This document shows, piece after piece, positions 22,097 to 32,261 of a DNA stretch of 64,000 bases (within the stretch, counting starts at the first letter, position 1; each line of letters begins with the position of its first letter). Under the pieces are notes generated by a model. That model was not told the origin of the DNA. It did not search any database and saw only the letters and a program-made list of their open reading frames with translations. This stretch comes from Chrysemys picta bellii (taxonomy: Eukaryota; Chordata; Testudines; Emydidae), in contig NC_088795.1 of the NCBI RefSeq assembly GCF_011386835.1, positions 102,794,434 to 102,858,433 of the forward strand, given 5' to 3'. The position numbers and the translations under genes were made by a program.

Positions 22097-22429
22097 CAGT
22101 GTTCCTCAAACTGGGGTCACAGCTTGTGTAGGGAAAGCCCCTGCCGGGCTGGGCCGGTTTGTTTACTTGCCCCGTCTGCAGGTCCAGCTGATTGCGGCTC
22201 CCATTGGCCGCGGTTCACTGCTCTGGGACAATGGGGGCTGCTGGAAGCGGTGCGTGCTAAGGAACATACTGGCCACCGCTTCCAGCAGCTCCCATTGGCC
22301 TGCAGTGGTGAACCGCAGCCAGTGGGAGCCGCAATCGGCCGGACCTGCGGACCGGGCAGGTAAACAAACTGGCCCGGCCCACCAGGGGCTTTCCCTACAC
22401 AAGCGGCGACCCCAGTTTGAGAAACACTG
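22097..22429. mobile_element. Non-autonomous hAT transposon, 333 bp
   Basis: Perfect 8-bp duplication ACATAAAT at 22089-22096 and 22430-22437. Terminal inverted repeats CAGTGTTCCTCAAACTGGGG and CAGTGTTTCTCAAACTGGGG (right end reversed). The interior is an extended palindrome of GCGGCTCCCATTGGCC-type units. It has no coding capacity; frames at 22124-22477 on both strands are shadows. Confidence 0.93.
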
Positions 22430-22437
22430 ACATAAAT

Positions 22438-22494
22438 AATAGGCTATGGGAGACCCATGTTCAAAGTGAGTGCACAAACCATCAGGCTATGTAA
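22438..22494 (+). repeat. tRNA-like palindromic repeat, right part
   Basis: Continuation of 21895-22096 after the hAT insertion: AATAGGCTATGGGAGACCCATGTTC ... CCATCAGGCTATG. Confidence 0.5.
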
Positions 22495-22591
22495 AAAGCA
22501 ACAGAGGGTCCTGTGGCACCTTTGAGACTAACAGAAGTATTGGGAGCATAAGCTTTCGTGCGTAAGAACCTCACTTCTTCAGATGCAAGAA
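22495..22591 (-). mobile_element. Penelope-like-type fragment with hammerhead-like core
   Basis: Read on the minus strand it holds CTGAAGA (22576-22582), a short hairpin with GTGAGG...CGCAC arms, GAAA (22554-22557), then GCTTATGCTC and GTTAGTCTCAAAGGTGCC. The same order is found at 35700-35823. CTGANGA and GAAA around a hairpin are the conserved core of hammerhead ribozymes, which are known in Penelope-like retroelements. The match is motif-level only, and one extra A lies between core and hairpin. Confidence 0.5.
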
Positions 22592-22687
22592 GTCACCTGC
22601 GGACGGTCAATGTAAACAAACTGTCTCATGGCCCTCCAGTAGATTACCCTGACGGGCTGTGTGCAGGCCGCAGGTTGCCTGCCACTG
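22592..22687 (-). mobile_element. hAT element terminal fragment
   Basis: GGGCTGTGTGCAGGCCGCAGGTTGCCTGCCACTG ends with a hAT-like terminus (reversed CAGTGGCAGGCAACC). Only one end is present, with internal GTAAACAAACTGTCTCATGG sequence. It lies directly against the fold-back-type fragment. Confidence 0.55.
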
Positions 22688-23330
22688 CCCTATGTCCTAT
22701 CAACAAAATAGTTATAAGCATTGGCCAAATACTCACAAGAGGATCAGGCTCGGGAGATGCTGTCCCATCACAATCTGACTCCAAAGGGGTAAGGAACAGC
22801 TCTGACAAAGAACCCCGAAATACCTTACCGTTTATACAGTATAATAAACAAGCGATGTCATTGATGGTTACTGGCCTGGTTAAGACAAGATTAATGGCTG
22901 GGCCCCTCTCTTCAAGGTTTTCTTCTTATTTGCCATATTTCTCCCTAACTACTGGACTAAGCATTTCTTTATATTAAACTAAACAAACTTTTATAACCAG
23001 TTTTATTACTGCACCTGGTACCCAATTAACCATCCTTCCTTTATTTCTATTACCTCAACCCAAACCTTAAATAAGATAACACTGGTATTTCAATGGTTAC
23101 CACAAATTTATCACAAACATCCTGCTTTCTCCTGATTTAATTCTTTTTGGTCGTATGTTTTGGACCTATCACCCAAACTTAATTTAAAAACATAGTTCAC
23201 ACTGGCTCAACTTAAACCTATATTCTTACAAGTGTCACCAAATAAATAACCATGATGGATGTGAGTTTCACTTATTGCCACAGTAACAAATGAGCAGAAG
23301 TCAAACAGCTCTCATCCTGTTTTTATGGAG
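22688..23330. other. Non-coding DNA
   Basis: Pyrimidine-rich plus strand (22880-23230) with no frame or repeat I recognise. May be a decayed LTR element on the minus strand. Confidence 0.35.
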
Positions 23331-23515
23331 ATCACAGAATTATAGAACCATAGAGTTAGAAGGAACTGCAAGGGTCATCTAGTCTAACCCCTGCCAAGAT
23401 GAAGGATTTTTTGCCATCAAAGACACATTGCTATTCAGCCTCTTTTTTGAAAATCTCTAGTGAAGAAGCTTCCATTACTTCCCTACATAGTTTGTGCCAG
23501 TGTTCTTACAGTTAG
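23331..23515 (-). mobile_element. CR1 LINE 3' end fragment
   Basis: ATCACAGAATTATAGAACC...GGTCATCTAGTCTAACCCCTGCC is the reverse complement of a CR1 3' terminus. The following TTGAAAATCTCTAGTGAAGAAGCTTCC...TTCTTACAGTTAGCAAGTTTTCC is CR1 ORF2 C-terminal sequence in antisense. Confidence 0.75.
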
Positions 23516-23528
23516 CAAGTTTTCCCTT

Positions 23529-23592
23529 GGCAGGGGGCTGGACTCAATGACCTTTCAAGGTCCCTTCCAGTTCTAGGAGATAGGATATCTCT
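23529..23592 (+). mobile_element. SINE/CR1-type 3' tail
   Basis: CAGGGGGCTGGACTCAATGACCTTTCAAGGTCCCTTCCAGTTCTAGG...ATATCTC is the shared 3' tail of the turtle tRNA-headed SINE and CR1. The head is missing. It marks the left limit of the adjacent Gypsy RT. Confidence 0.65.
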
Positions 23593-23598
23593 ATTTAT

Positions 23599-23955
23599 TT
23601 ATGCTCCCTCTCCACTGTATACCCCAGGTATGTCAGCTCCCAGTTGGTTGGATGGACTAGCTGAAAGTCCAGAGCTCCTAAGACTCTGCAAGACTGCCAC
23701 AACATGCTTCAGATGTTTACTCCAGGACTTGCTATAGATGACAATATCATCAATGTTTGCTGCTACATGTTGGTTGTGAGGCTGAAGCACCTTATGCATT
23801 AGCCTTTTGGAAGGTGGCTGCCATGCTGTGTAGGTCAAGGAGAATAGTCTTCAACTGGTACAAACTGAATGGCATGTAGAAGGCTGTCTTTTCTCAGGAT
23901 TCTGGACCCCAGTAACCCCTGGTTAGGTTGAGGTTGGTGATATTACTGGCAGCTC
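23599..23955 (-). pseudogene. Ty3/Gypsy reverse transcriptase relic
   Basis: Minus-strand frame 23599-23838 includes NIDDIVIYSKSWSKHLKHV, the catalytic palm motif of a Gypsy RT (normally Y-x-D-D; the tyrosine position is N here). Upstream, NLNLTRGYWGPES corresponds to the RT DLTKGYWQ block. Frame breaks separate the pieces. The protease lies almost directly before the RT, so the start of the RT is deleted. Same family as 32262-33628. Confidence 0.8.
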
Positions 23956-23984
23956 CTAACCTCTCTAACGGGACAACCCTCACC

Positions 23985-24065
23985 ACAGTTTGGCAGCAAT
24001 CTAAGTCTATCAACCCTTGTGCCTCTTTGCCATTGACTCATATGGACACTAGTAGTTTCCATGGC
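23985..24065 (-). pseudogene. Gypsy aspartic protease relic
   Basis: Minus-strand reading gives VNGKEAQGLIDLDCCQTVV, the protease active-site region where L-I-D-S/T-G is expected; D-L-D-C here has lost the serine-glycine. A stop separates it from the zinc-knuckle frame. Confidence 0.6.
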
Positions 24066-24331
24066 CCCATCTTACAGGCCCTGGGGTTGGATACCCATAC
24101 TTGGGTGTAGAGACAGTCCGTGTATGGGCAATCTAAGTGAAAGTGTGCTGGCTGCCCACGTGCAAAGCAATCTCCTATCACCAGGGTGGGACAGGGTGTG
24201 TGTGTGTGGGGGGGGGGGGGGGGGATGGGTTCCACCTGGTCTGCATCTCCTGCTAGTTTCAGGAGGGGCTCTTCCTTGAACCCACCACACTTCCAAGCTC
24301 CAGGTCCTGGTGGGGTGTCATCACCTGCCAC
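24038..24331 (-). pseudogene. Gypsy Gag C-terminus with zinc knuckle
   Basis: The 97-codon minus-strand frame contains GDCFARGQPAHFHLDCPY near its middle, a CCHC nucleocapsid knuckle (C-x2-C-x4-H-x4-C) in which the second cysteine has become arginine. The poly-proline/HTHT stretch before it comes from a local C/T-rich expansion (plus-strand poly-G at 24209-24223). Confidence 0.7.
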
Positions 24332-24689
24332 TCTTGCTCTGTAGCTCGGGTCATTCTAGGATCATGTTGCCATGTCCTCTTTGCACCTTCCTTTCTTGCT
24401 CCCCTTTCTGCCACCTCCATGGAGTCTCTACCATAGGTCTCATGGTGAGCTGATAATTCTCAGCTTAACGTATATCCCCAGACAGGGTTTGGGGCCAATG
24501 ACACATCACCCACTCCTGTCCCCCAGATGGGAGAGTCTGCATAAACTGCTCTAAGACAATTCTTTCAGCTACCTGGACTCCTGTTTTTTAATTAGGCAGA
24601 AGCCACTGCCAACAATATTCTCTCAGGCAGTGGGCTACTGTCCATGGCCATGTCCTCGGTGGGAACCTTTCCCATCCAAATCACTGGTG

Positions 24690-25235
24690 ATGAGTTTCTG
24701 CTGAAATATTGAAGGCAGCTAGAATGTCTGTCTTAAATTGAGAGTAGACTTATGCAGCACTCACCTCTAGGCTCTCATACACAGACTGGGCCATACCTGT
24801 TAGGAAGGGGTCAAGCAGGGTGTATCAGCTCTCCTTAGGCCACTGTGGCAAAACTTTGAAAGGTTACCAGGAATGCCTCAGGATTTTCATGAAGCCGCAT
24901 TTTTGTTAGTTTTAGTGTGAGGCCGAGGGTGGGACCCAGGCCAGTGCTGCCTGCAGCTGCGTTCCCTGGCATACTCTGGGACTGTAGCAGCATGGCCATC
25001 TACCGCACCAGATGTTGCTGTTGATCTCTTTGTTGTGCTTATAACTCTCTAATAAGTTGCTGCTGCTGCTGCTGCCGCCACTGCAAGGCTTGCTCCTGTT
25101 GCTGGGAGGCCAGCTGCTAGAGCAGTTGGGTCATCTGCTGCTGCTGCTGCTACTGGTCCATGACTCATTTCAGCAGCTTGTCATACTCCATCTTTAGATC
25201 TCTCCCTCTGTTCTAGGGTGCCAGCATTCTCCACC
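24690..25235 (-). pseudogene. Gypsy Gag N-terminal region, SCAN-related capsid and poly-Q
   Basis: On the minus strand a glutamine-rich segment is encoded by CAG repeats (plus-strand CTG runs at 25059-25078 and 25135-25152). It is followed by GLTLKLTKMRLHENPEAFLV and TFQSFATVA, like the PEAFLxxFE start of Gypsy Gag capsid domains from which the tetrapod SCAN domain is thought to descend (Gmr1-like elements). Several stops interrupt it. The primer-binding region follows the LTR end at 25239. Confidence 0.6.
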
Positions 25236-25357
25236 ACTTTGTAGCTGGGTTCATTTGGGGCCAACAGGGCTAGTGGGCAGGCCATCACTCAGCAGTCTTT
25301 CAGGGTCTTTGGATCGCCTTGCTGGGTAATATGAGGTCCTGGAAGCTGAGTTACAGC

Positions 25358-25595
25358 CAGGGCCAGCTCCAGGGTTTTGGCCGCCCCAAGGAGCCCAAAA
25401 AAAAAAAAAAAAAAAAAGCCACAATCGCAATCGCGATCACGATCTGTGGCAGCAATTCAGCAGGAGGTCCTTCGCTCTGAGCAGGAGTGAGGGACCATGC
25501 GCCGAATTGCCGCCAAATAGCTGGACCTGCCGCCCCTCTCCAGAGTGGCTGCCCCAAGCACCTGCTTGCCAGGCTGGTGCCTGGAGCCGGCCCTG
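25358..25595. mobile_element. Non-autonomous hAT, CAGGGCCGGCTCCAG family, 238 bp
   Basis: Ends CAGGGCCAGCTCCAG and CAGGGCCGGCTCCAG (right end reversed). Flanks GTTACAGC (25350-25357) and GTTACAAC (25596-25603) form a 7/8 target duplication. Contains a 20-base A-run (25398-25417) next to a GCAATCGCGATCACGATC stretch. Inserted in the Gypsy LTR. Confidence 0.9.
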
Positions 25596-25780
25596 GTTAC
25601 AACCCACTATACCTTGGTACTCCCCAGGTTCATCCAGTTCGGCAGAGGAGGGAGAAAGGATAGAGGGACTTGGGCCCTCCTGCTCCACCGGGTCCCAGCC
25701 CAGGGCCTAAGGGGAAAGTGGGGGGAGTTTCACTCCCCTCTATCTGGTACAACAGACCAGCCTCTCCTGGACAGTTCCTA

Positions 25781-25950
25781 CAGGGATAGCTCGTGGTTTG
25801 AGCATTGGCCTGCTAAACCTTCAATCCTTGAGGGGGCCATTTAGGGAACTGGGGTAAAAATCTGGCTGGGGATAGCTCCCCCTTTGAGGAGGGGGTTGGA
25901 CTAGATGGCCTCCTGAGGTCCCTTTGAACCCTGATGTTCTATGATTCTAT
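25781..25950 (+). mobile_element. Turtle tRNA-headed SINE (Cry-type)
   Basis: Begins CAGGGATAGCTCGTGGTTTGAGCATTGGCCTGC (tRNA-like head with box A) and has TTCAATCCTTGAGGGGGCC (box B side). Ends with the CR1-like tail GGTTGGACTAGATGGCC...GATTCTAT. A short deletion removes the usual bases between the boxes. Inserted in the Gypsy LTR. Confidence 0.85.
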
Positions 25951-26313
25951 ACCTCCATCTGTTCTCTCTTCAGTTTCAGGCGTGTCCCAGCACCTGACTT
26001 CCCTCTCAGGAAAGGCTTGCTTCAATAGTTCGGTCAGTTGGGGCTTCCTAGATCAATTTCCAGTGTCCACTTGCTCTCCCTTGTCAGGAAGAGTGGGGAG
26101 GAGATAGGGGGAGTCATGTCCTTCTCCTGTAGAGCCTATCCCAGAAGCTGCAGTCTGGCTGTTTCCCGCAGACAGTGTGCTTCAGTCTCTCCCTAATTGC
26201 CTATCAGAGCCTCCTTTTGAGCAGGCCCTCCATTTGGAGCATGTTCTGCAGCTGCTGAGGAGCAGGTCCTTCTTGGCCCAGTACTGCTCTACAACTTCCT
26301 TAACCCCACCACA

Positions 26314-27904
26314 GTGAAGTTGTTGTAATTGTTGTCCTTCTGATAGAATTACTTGAACATAAATAAAGCCTCTTGTTTAAAATTAGTAAGAATATCTAGC
26401 TGGGGGTGTGAGGGAGAACATCCTAGGCTTAATCCTGGTATCAGTCACATCAATATAAATCTAGAGTAACTCCACTGAAATCAGTTGTAAAATCTGTGGA
26501 CATGGGAGCAGAATTAGGCCCATAGTCTTAAAAATACAACTCTTTTTCAGACCACTGAGAAGATTGTTTCAGTTTCTTAAATACATTAGATCAAAGACAA
26601 TTATATTTCTGTTTTCCTCACAGATAATTATCTTATTCTCTCTTTTGGTAGTGAAGACCCTCCTAATGTTTTACCACTAGACTGGATAATGATCTATGTT
26701 CATTTGTAACATCTTTGAAACCTAGTGGAGGAAAGCAAATGTCCCTGTTTTTTCTCCAGAAGGCCTAAATTCTAGGGGTGGATCACAATTTGTTATTGTA
26801 TTACCTGATATGAAATTCTTATTAACTTATTTTTATGACAATGTTGAATTATTTTTTTGACAAAAGGTTTAAAATGGATGCTTATACTTACTCGGACCAT
26901 TAATGCATATTGTGGAGGTTTTCAGGAAAGTTCAGCTCTGTCCTCTTGGCAACATAAGCTTTATTTATTCCTCTGAGATCAACTCAAGAATGATTTGTTA
27001 CTCTTGAATCAAGGGTTTCTTCTATGAGCTGTAAGACATCTGAGGTCATTGCCTCTCTATAATTTGGGGGGAAACTTTACTGATATAGCCATCTTCCTGT
27101 CTTCCCTTCATCATCTTCCTCCCCCTTCCCTCTTAATGGCTTTAAGAAGCCTGAGGTCTGAGTTTGTGAGCATCTTAATTTAAAAGAAGACACTGCTTTT
27201 GTACAGCCTGAGGATGAAGTATCAGAATGTGCACTACAGATCAAATGTTTTAAAGCTGGTTTAATAAGGTCTCAGATACCAGATGTGATGCTTCACACCC
27301 CACTACCTTTTCTTCTGTTCACGCAAGTTCCCATTTCATAGGCCTCCTAGACTTATTTGCTAGTTCTGCAGACTGTGATGTTTGTATAACTAGTAATATG
27401 TAGAATGTTGTAGGGATCCTGCCAAGTCAGATTTTTCTATTGTTGTTTCAAATAATGTCCTAGCTTATCATAAAATGAAAATTACATGAGGAAAATCATT
27501 TCCTTCCCAGTTCCATATCTCAAAAAGAGCTTTTCTAAATGAACCAAAATTTTAACCAAGTGTCCTCTACCCACAAATCACAACAGTATAGTCTGAGATG
27601 GGAAAGCCCTTTTTTAAAGGATTTTGGAGGGAAGGGACTAAATTTAGGCATATAGTGGAAAACAAGCCTCAAACTTTGGGTGCATGTATGTTTTATGGTA
27701 TACTATTTTTGTATGTATGTACCATGGAGAGAGAGTGCACATACATTCACACAGCATTTGCAATATATCCATTTCACTTAAACCAGTTGCTACTGTATTG
27801 CTTACACTCCAGATTTTATTTTTAGCACAGAAGATATCATGCAGATTATTTGTAAGCACACTCATAAACTAAAAATCTATTACCAACTACTAGTGTCATT
27901 TTTC
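26314..27904. other. Non-coding DNA
   Basis: A small repeat-like motif (GAGTAACTCCACTGAAATCAGT...AATTAGGCCC) is at 26461-26522, related to short palindromic repeats elsewhere in the window. Otherwise AT-rich and without recognised features; frames at 27598-27872 are chance. Confidence 0.4.
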
Positions 27905-28145
27905 TTTATAAGAAAATAGGACTGGCAGGGATCTCCTGGGTCACTAAATTCAGTCCCCTGCTATAACAGGCAACCACATGATCCAATCTCATTCATAAAT
28001 GTATCAAGCGCGATCTCAAAACCATTTAGGTTTCTTGCCTCCACTACTCCTATTGCAAGATTGTTCCAGAAACACACTGCTCTGATGGTTAGAATCTTCT
28101 TAATTTCCATAATAAATTGACCTGTAGCCAGTTAATATATATTTG
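27905..28145 (-). mobile_element. CR1 LINE fragment
   Basis: TTGTTCCAGAAACACACTGCTCTGATGGTTAGAA...CTGTAGCCAGTTAATATATATTTGTTC is antisense CR1 ORF2 C-terminal sequence. It is preceded by GGATCTCCTGGGTCACTAAATTCAGTCCCC. Old and diverged. Confidence 0.65.
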
Positions 28146-28382
28146 TTCTTTTCTTATGTTATTTATTTAAAAATATAGAGTATTATAGGCACATTTTAAT
28201 CATTAGCTGCTGTTATTAATTTCTTAGCACCAAATTATTGCCATTGAACACAGCAATATATGTGAGTGCCGAAAGCAACCCAGACCTTGATGATAACATT
28301 ATTTTCAAACTCTTAAATTTTGGACTATTCCTTAAGATAGATATTCTCTTCTGAACAGTCTGTCCTTCCAGCCTCTCAGTTG

Positions 28383-28530
28383 ATTCATAGAGTTTAAAGC
28401 CAGAAGGGACTATTATGTTAATCTACTCTAACCTCCTGCATAACACAAGCCCTAGAATTTCACCAACCTATTCATGCATCAAGCCCATAACAATCAAGAA
28501 CCCTGTGGCAATCTTCCCTGCACTAGAGTG
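28383..28530 (-). mobile_element. CR1 LINE 3' end fragment
   Basis: GATTCATAGAGTTTAAAGCCAGAAGGGAC...TAACCTCCTGCATAACACAAGCC is the reverse complement of the 3' end seen at 12350-12421. Confidence 0.75.
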
Positions 28531-29469
28531 CTTGGTTACATAAAAGATATCAGAACAGTATTAAGGAGAGACAATGGAGATAAATTTGTTTGAATACAAT
28601 GGTTGTGACTGTTTGGTTAAGTTCCTTTGTTTGATATTTGTGCTATTTCATTCCTTTTCCAGTTTATAGGCCATGCCAGGATTAATTCTCCCCTTGTTGT
28701 AGTTTGGTTCTAATTCTCCCGTTGTTTCAGTTCTGTTCTGACTGCCTGTGTATTTGCTATTCCTCACATTTTGATGCAATCTGAAAACATGGTCACCATT
28801 GTGAAGAAACATTTAACAAAGTAGAGCATGATGCACCCAGGCAGGGTAAGGAGAAGTGTTTTTCTTTCTTTGGGTATAGTTGGGCCAAAAAAGCCTGTGG
28901 GAACCATAAAAGTCCTGTCAGACTTTATAACATTTTACTGTGTTTGAACACATTTGTCAGCAGTCATGTCAGCTGACAATGCTGATGCTATTAATGACCA
29001 GTGTAGATCACAAAAAGTACATTCACTATTGTGTCAGCTAATCAGGATTAAACTCTCAGTGGAGCAGATGACATGCTGATGAACACATTGACTGGTGAGT
29101 CACATTCAGCATTGTGTCAACTAACATGATTTTTCAAAAGCATGTTCAAGCACAAAGAAATGTTGTAGTGCAGACCAGGCCAAAGCATCCTGGGCTGGGT
29201 TTCAGCCAGCAGCAAACTTCACTTTTGTATGACATGCTCCTGCATTGTGACAGAAACAGTCCCATGGGCCACCTGGAAGAGTTCAATGGAACACCACTGC
29301 CCCAAGGACCAGAGTTTAATTTGGCATGATGTCAAGTTTAAGAACCTTTATGATAGATCCCCACCATAAGGCAATCCAAAAATGATGATAACACATAAGT
29401 ATGCGGACAATTAAACATCAGCATGAGGAAAAACAAACCAAAACAAAACACCAGTCTTGAAAGGTATGT
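28531..29469. other. Non-coding DNA
   Basis: A short local duplication (GTTTGGTTCTAATTCTCCC/GTTGTTTCAG region, 28700-28740) and AT-rich sequence; no gene or known repeat. Confidence 0.4.
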
Positions 29470-29753
29470 CTACCCATCATTTTGGAGTGACCCTCCCAGC
29501 CTGGATCGACAGACTCAGGCTAGCAGGGCTTGCCCTAGTGTTCTAAAAGGAGCTGTATAGACAGTGCTTTGAAGTTGTGGGTCGAGGTAGAGCTCGGGCT
29601 TTGTACCCTAGGATGGGAAGTGGGCTTCAGAACTCGAGCTGCAGCTTCACAGTGCGGTCTATACAGCTATCATTACAGCAGGAGCACAAGCCCAAGTCTG
29701 TTGACCAGTGATGAGTGGCTCAGTCAAAAATTCTGGGTAGACATACTCTAACC
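29470..29753. mobile_element. MITE, about 285 bp
   Basis: Ends GGTATGTCTACCCA (left) and, reversed, AGTATGTCTACCCAG (right) form terminal inverted repeats. The interior has GTATAGAC/GTCTATAC and CTCGAG motifs in mirror position. The TIR resembles the GTCTACAC-type ends of Harbinger or hAT MITEs. No clean target duplication, so the superfamily is open. Confidence 0.6.
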
Positions 29754-31142
29754 CTCACTGTAGCCTGATTTGGGGTGTGTTAGTACTGTTGATTTAATTT
29801 ATACACTTAAATTAATTTTATTTAATTTTTAATTAATCAGTTAATAATTTTAATAATGATTATTGTGGATATTAATTAGTATGGGTTTCGGCTCACCAAT
29901 TTGTTTGATCAGAAGATAAAGTTCATCCTGAATCAGGCTTCACAGCGTTTATAAAAGGAACTTCGGGGGTATGACAGGAAGTTTACACTGAGACAGATAT
30001 AGTCATAAATACCTTTTTATTAAAATCAATGAAGACAGTAAGCAAATAGTAAAACAGTTAGAATTACAGAGTTACACTTGTATCACAGTTCTTTAAGATA
30101 TATATATATATATGAATATAAGATTATAAGTTGCAAAGTTGATTAATACTCACACTCTGTTTTAATAACCTGGTGTTGGCAATACCTTGGGCGTTTTCAC
30201 ACCTCTGGCAGAGGAAGCTACTGTAGAGTTATTTGCTCTCTAACTTAACTCTATATGCCTTAACTAAAATAAAATATAAGGGAGATTAAATCCTTTTTTA
30301 ACTTACAGTCTTGAAAAGAAATGAAGAACGGCCTATCAGTAGTTAACAGTCGTCGTAGGAGATGGGTAGCATCGATACGTAATTGAAGGTGGAGGCAATG
30401 AAGAGTAGACAGGAGCAGATAGGTGGGTAGATTGCCTGTCTAATGGCAAGCTGCCTCTCTTTTTTATAGGGCATTAGTCGGAAATCCTTCCTCTTATGCC
30501 CAAATTTTATTCTTCCCCCATGGAAATGTTAGGGTACACTTACCCATAGGCTAGTATGTATGTGCGTATGGATGACAGGTATGTACGCATTTGTGGTGTA
30601 TCTGTTAGATTGTGGGCAAAACCCCCTTTTTCCACCCTTTATTGCTATTGGTTCAGGTAAAGGTCTCTAGACATCTGCGTGGGTGTTTTGTCTAATTTTA
30701 CTTTTCTGGGTAAGGATCCCAAAAGGTGTTAACTTCGCATTAGCTTAACCTACAGGGATTTAGCCTGTAGGTAGGTCTCTTGCATTACGCCCAAACTTAC
30801 TTTTAATATAAAATCTATAAGCCTAATACATCAAATACTCAAATTTAAAAGAAAGTTATATTTATACAGACAAGCAAATTAATCCTTAGGGCTACATCAC
30901 ATGTGAATCACGTAGAATGAATGGGCTCTTGATTGAGTACAATTGTGCCCATTTGTGCTTAGTCAAACCTAAACTTACCCTGGTAAATAATATATATTAC
31001 AGAGAGACTGAAATAGAGAGCAACAGCTAGAAGGAGATAGTGACTGAAGAGATGTACAATGTACATAGCGTGAAATACTGGCCTATTAAAGTCAACAGAA
31101 ATTTTGCTATTGACTTAAATGGGCCATGATTTAATCCACAAT
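29754..31142. other. AT-rich DNA, possible decayed LTR element
   Basis: Contains an (AT)n tract (30099-30112) and a short palindromic motif (31083-31136). The 29880-30905 stretch looks organised and may be a diverged retroelement terminus, but I cannot show ends, coding frames or a duplication. Confidence 0.35.
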
Positions 31143-31255
31143 ATAGTCATAGATTTTAAGGCCACAAGAGATCATTGTGATTATCTAGTCTTACCTCCTG
31201 AATAACTCAGGCCACAGGACTTTGTTGAATTAATTTCTGAACTAGAGTATAAATT
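31143..31255 (-). mobile_element. CR1 LINE 3' end fragment
   Basis: AGTCATAGATTTTAAGGCCACAAGAGATCATTGTGATTATCTAGTC... is the reverse complement of the CR1 3' end; same subfamily as 12350-12421. Confidence 0.75.
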
Positions 31256-31578
31256 TCAGAAAAAAAATTAATCCTGATCTAAAAATTTCCAGTGATGGCA
31301 TCAGTAAACTTCCTAAAAGGGTACAAACTATCAAATTCACTTAATAAAATAATTTTACTGTATAACGTCAATATTATAATTTCTTGAGGAAAGAAGAACA
31401 GAGATTATAAAAGCAACTTGATGTCGGAAAAGCAATACATATGAAACAATTAACACCTGGGTCTGAAATATTTCAGTCTCAAAGAATATTAAATGAATCA
31501 CAGTCTTTCAGTGGCAAAGTATTAAACATTTCCCCCAGTGTATCTAAAACAAGATAATAATATTTATGCACTTTAAAA
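31256..31578. other. AT-rich DNA
   Basis: Nothing recognised. Confidence 0.4.
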
Positions 31579-31673
31579 CAGGGCTTTGGAGCTGCGGAGC
31601 AGCTCCGGAGCAGTGGAGCTGCAGGTTTTTGCCTGGAGCTGGAGCGGAGCTGGAGCACAGCTCCAAAGCCCTG
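31579..31673. mobile_element. Very short hAT MITE, 95 bp
   Basis: Terminal inverted repeats CAGGGCTTTGGAGCTG and CAGGGCTTTGGAGCTG (right end reversed) flank GGAGC-rich sequence. Flanks CTTTAAAA (31571-31578) and GTTTAAAA (31674-31681) are a 7/8 target duplication. The whole element can fold into one imperfect hairpin. Confidence 0.88.
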
Positions 31674-31790
31674 GTTTAAAAAGTTAATATCTTCCTAGCT
31701 GTCTCACATGTGTGTTGACATAGATACACACAATACTTAGAGGGTGGTGTTGGAAATAATTTTCCAAAGAAATGTAGGAAATAAACCTTG

Positions 31791-31975
31791 CAGGGATTGG
31801 CAACCTTCAGCACATGGTCCATCAGGGTAAACCGCTAGTGGTCCGTGAGACATTTTGTTTACTTTGACCATCCGCAGGCCTGGCCCCCTGCATCTCCCAG
31901 TGGCTGTGGTTTGCTATTTCCGGCCAATGGGAGCCGCGGGAAGTTCTTTGCGATGCTCCCACTCCCAAAGGCATG
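31791..31975 (+). mobile_element. hAT element 5' fragment
   Basis: Begins CAGGGATTGGCAACCTTCAGC and continues TCCATCAGGGTAAACCGC...CCAATGGGAGCCGCGGG, related to the fragment at 49023-49211. The right terminus is missing. Confidence 0.65.
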
Positions 31976-32050
31976 GGAATGGAAAAACTAAGTCTGGAAT
32001 GGGAAGCTAGATCTTCATAACTAGCTTTAGGCAAAATAATAAAATATAAT

Positions 32051-32226
32051 GGAGATATACCTATCGCCTAGAACTGACCTTGAAAGGTCATCAAGTCCAG
32101 CCCCCTGCCTTCACTAGCAGGACCAAGTACTGATTTGCCCCAGATCCCTAAGTGGCCCCCTTAAGGATTGAACTCACAACCCTGGGTTTAGCAAGCCAAT
32201 GCTCAAACCATTGAGCTATCCCTCCC
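32051..32226 (-). mobile_element. Turtle tRNA-headed SINE (Cry-type), near full length
   Basis: On the minus strand: GGGAGGGATAGCTCAATGG (box A), GGGTTGTGAGTTCAATCC (box B), GATCTGGGGCAAATCAGTACTTGG (body), then GACTTGATGACCTTTCAAGG and TCTAGGCGATAGG (CR1-like tail). This is the strongest lineage marker in the window, since the family is characteristic of cryptodiran turtles. Confidence 0.93.
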
Positions 32227-32261
32227 CACTGCCCTTTGGTGGGAAAATTCTAAGCTCTAGC

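Larger units (their letters stand above)
25240..26313 (-). mobile_element. Gypsy 5' LTR (minus strand) with two insertions
   Basis: On the minus strand it begins TGTGGTGGGGTTAAGG and ends ...CCAGCTACA. Collinear blocks match the LTR at 32892-33628 (GGCCAAGAAGGACCTGC; ACATGCTCCAAATGGAGGGC; GACTGCTGAGTGATGG near the end), which fixes both boundaries. The sequence after the LTR, AAGTGGTGGAGAATGCTGG, contains a plausible primer-binding site starting TGG. Removing the SINE (25781-25950) and hAT (25358-25595) insertions gives roughly the length of the plus-strand LTR (737 bp). Confidence 0.8.

Noticed and set aside
25040..25160. CTG/CAG repeat as a host coding poly-Q exon
   Set aside because: It lies in the Gag frame of a Gypsy element between its LTR and zinc knuckle and contains stops.
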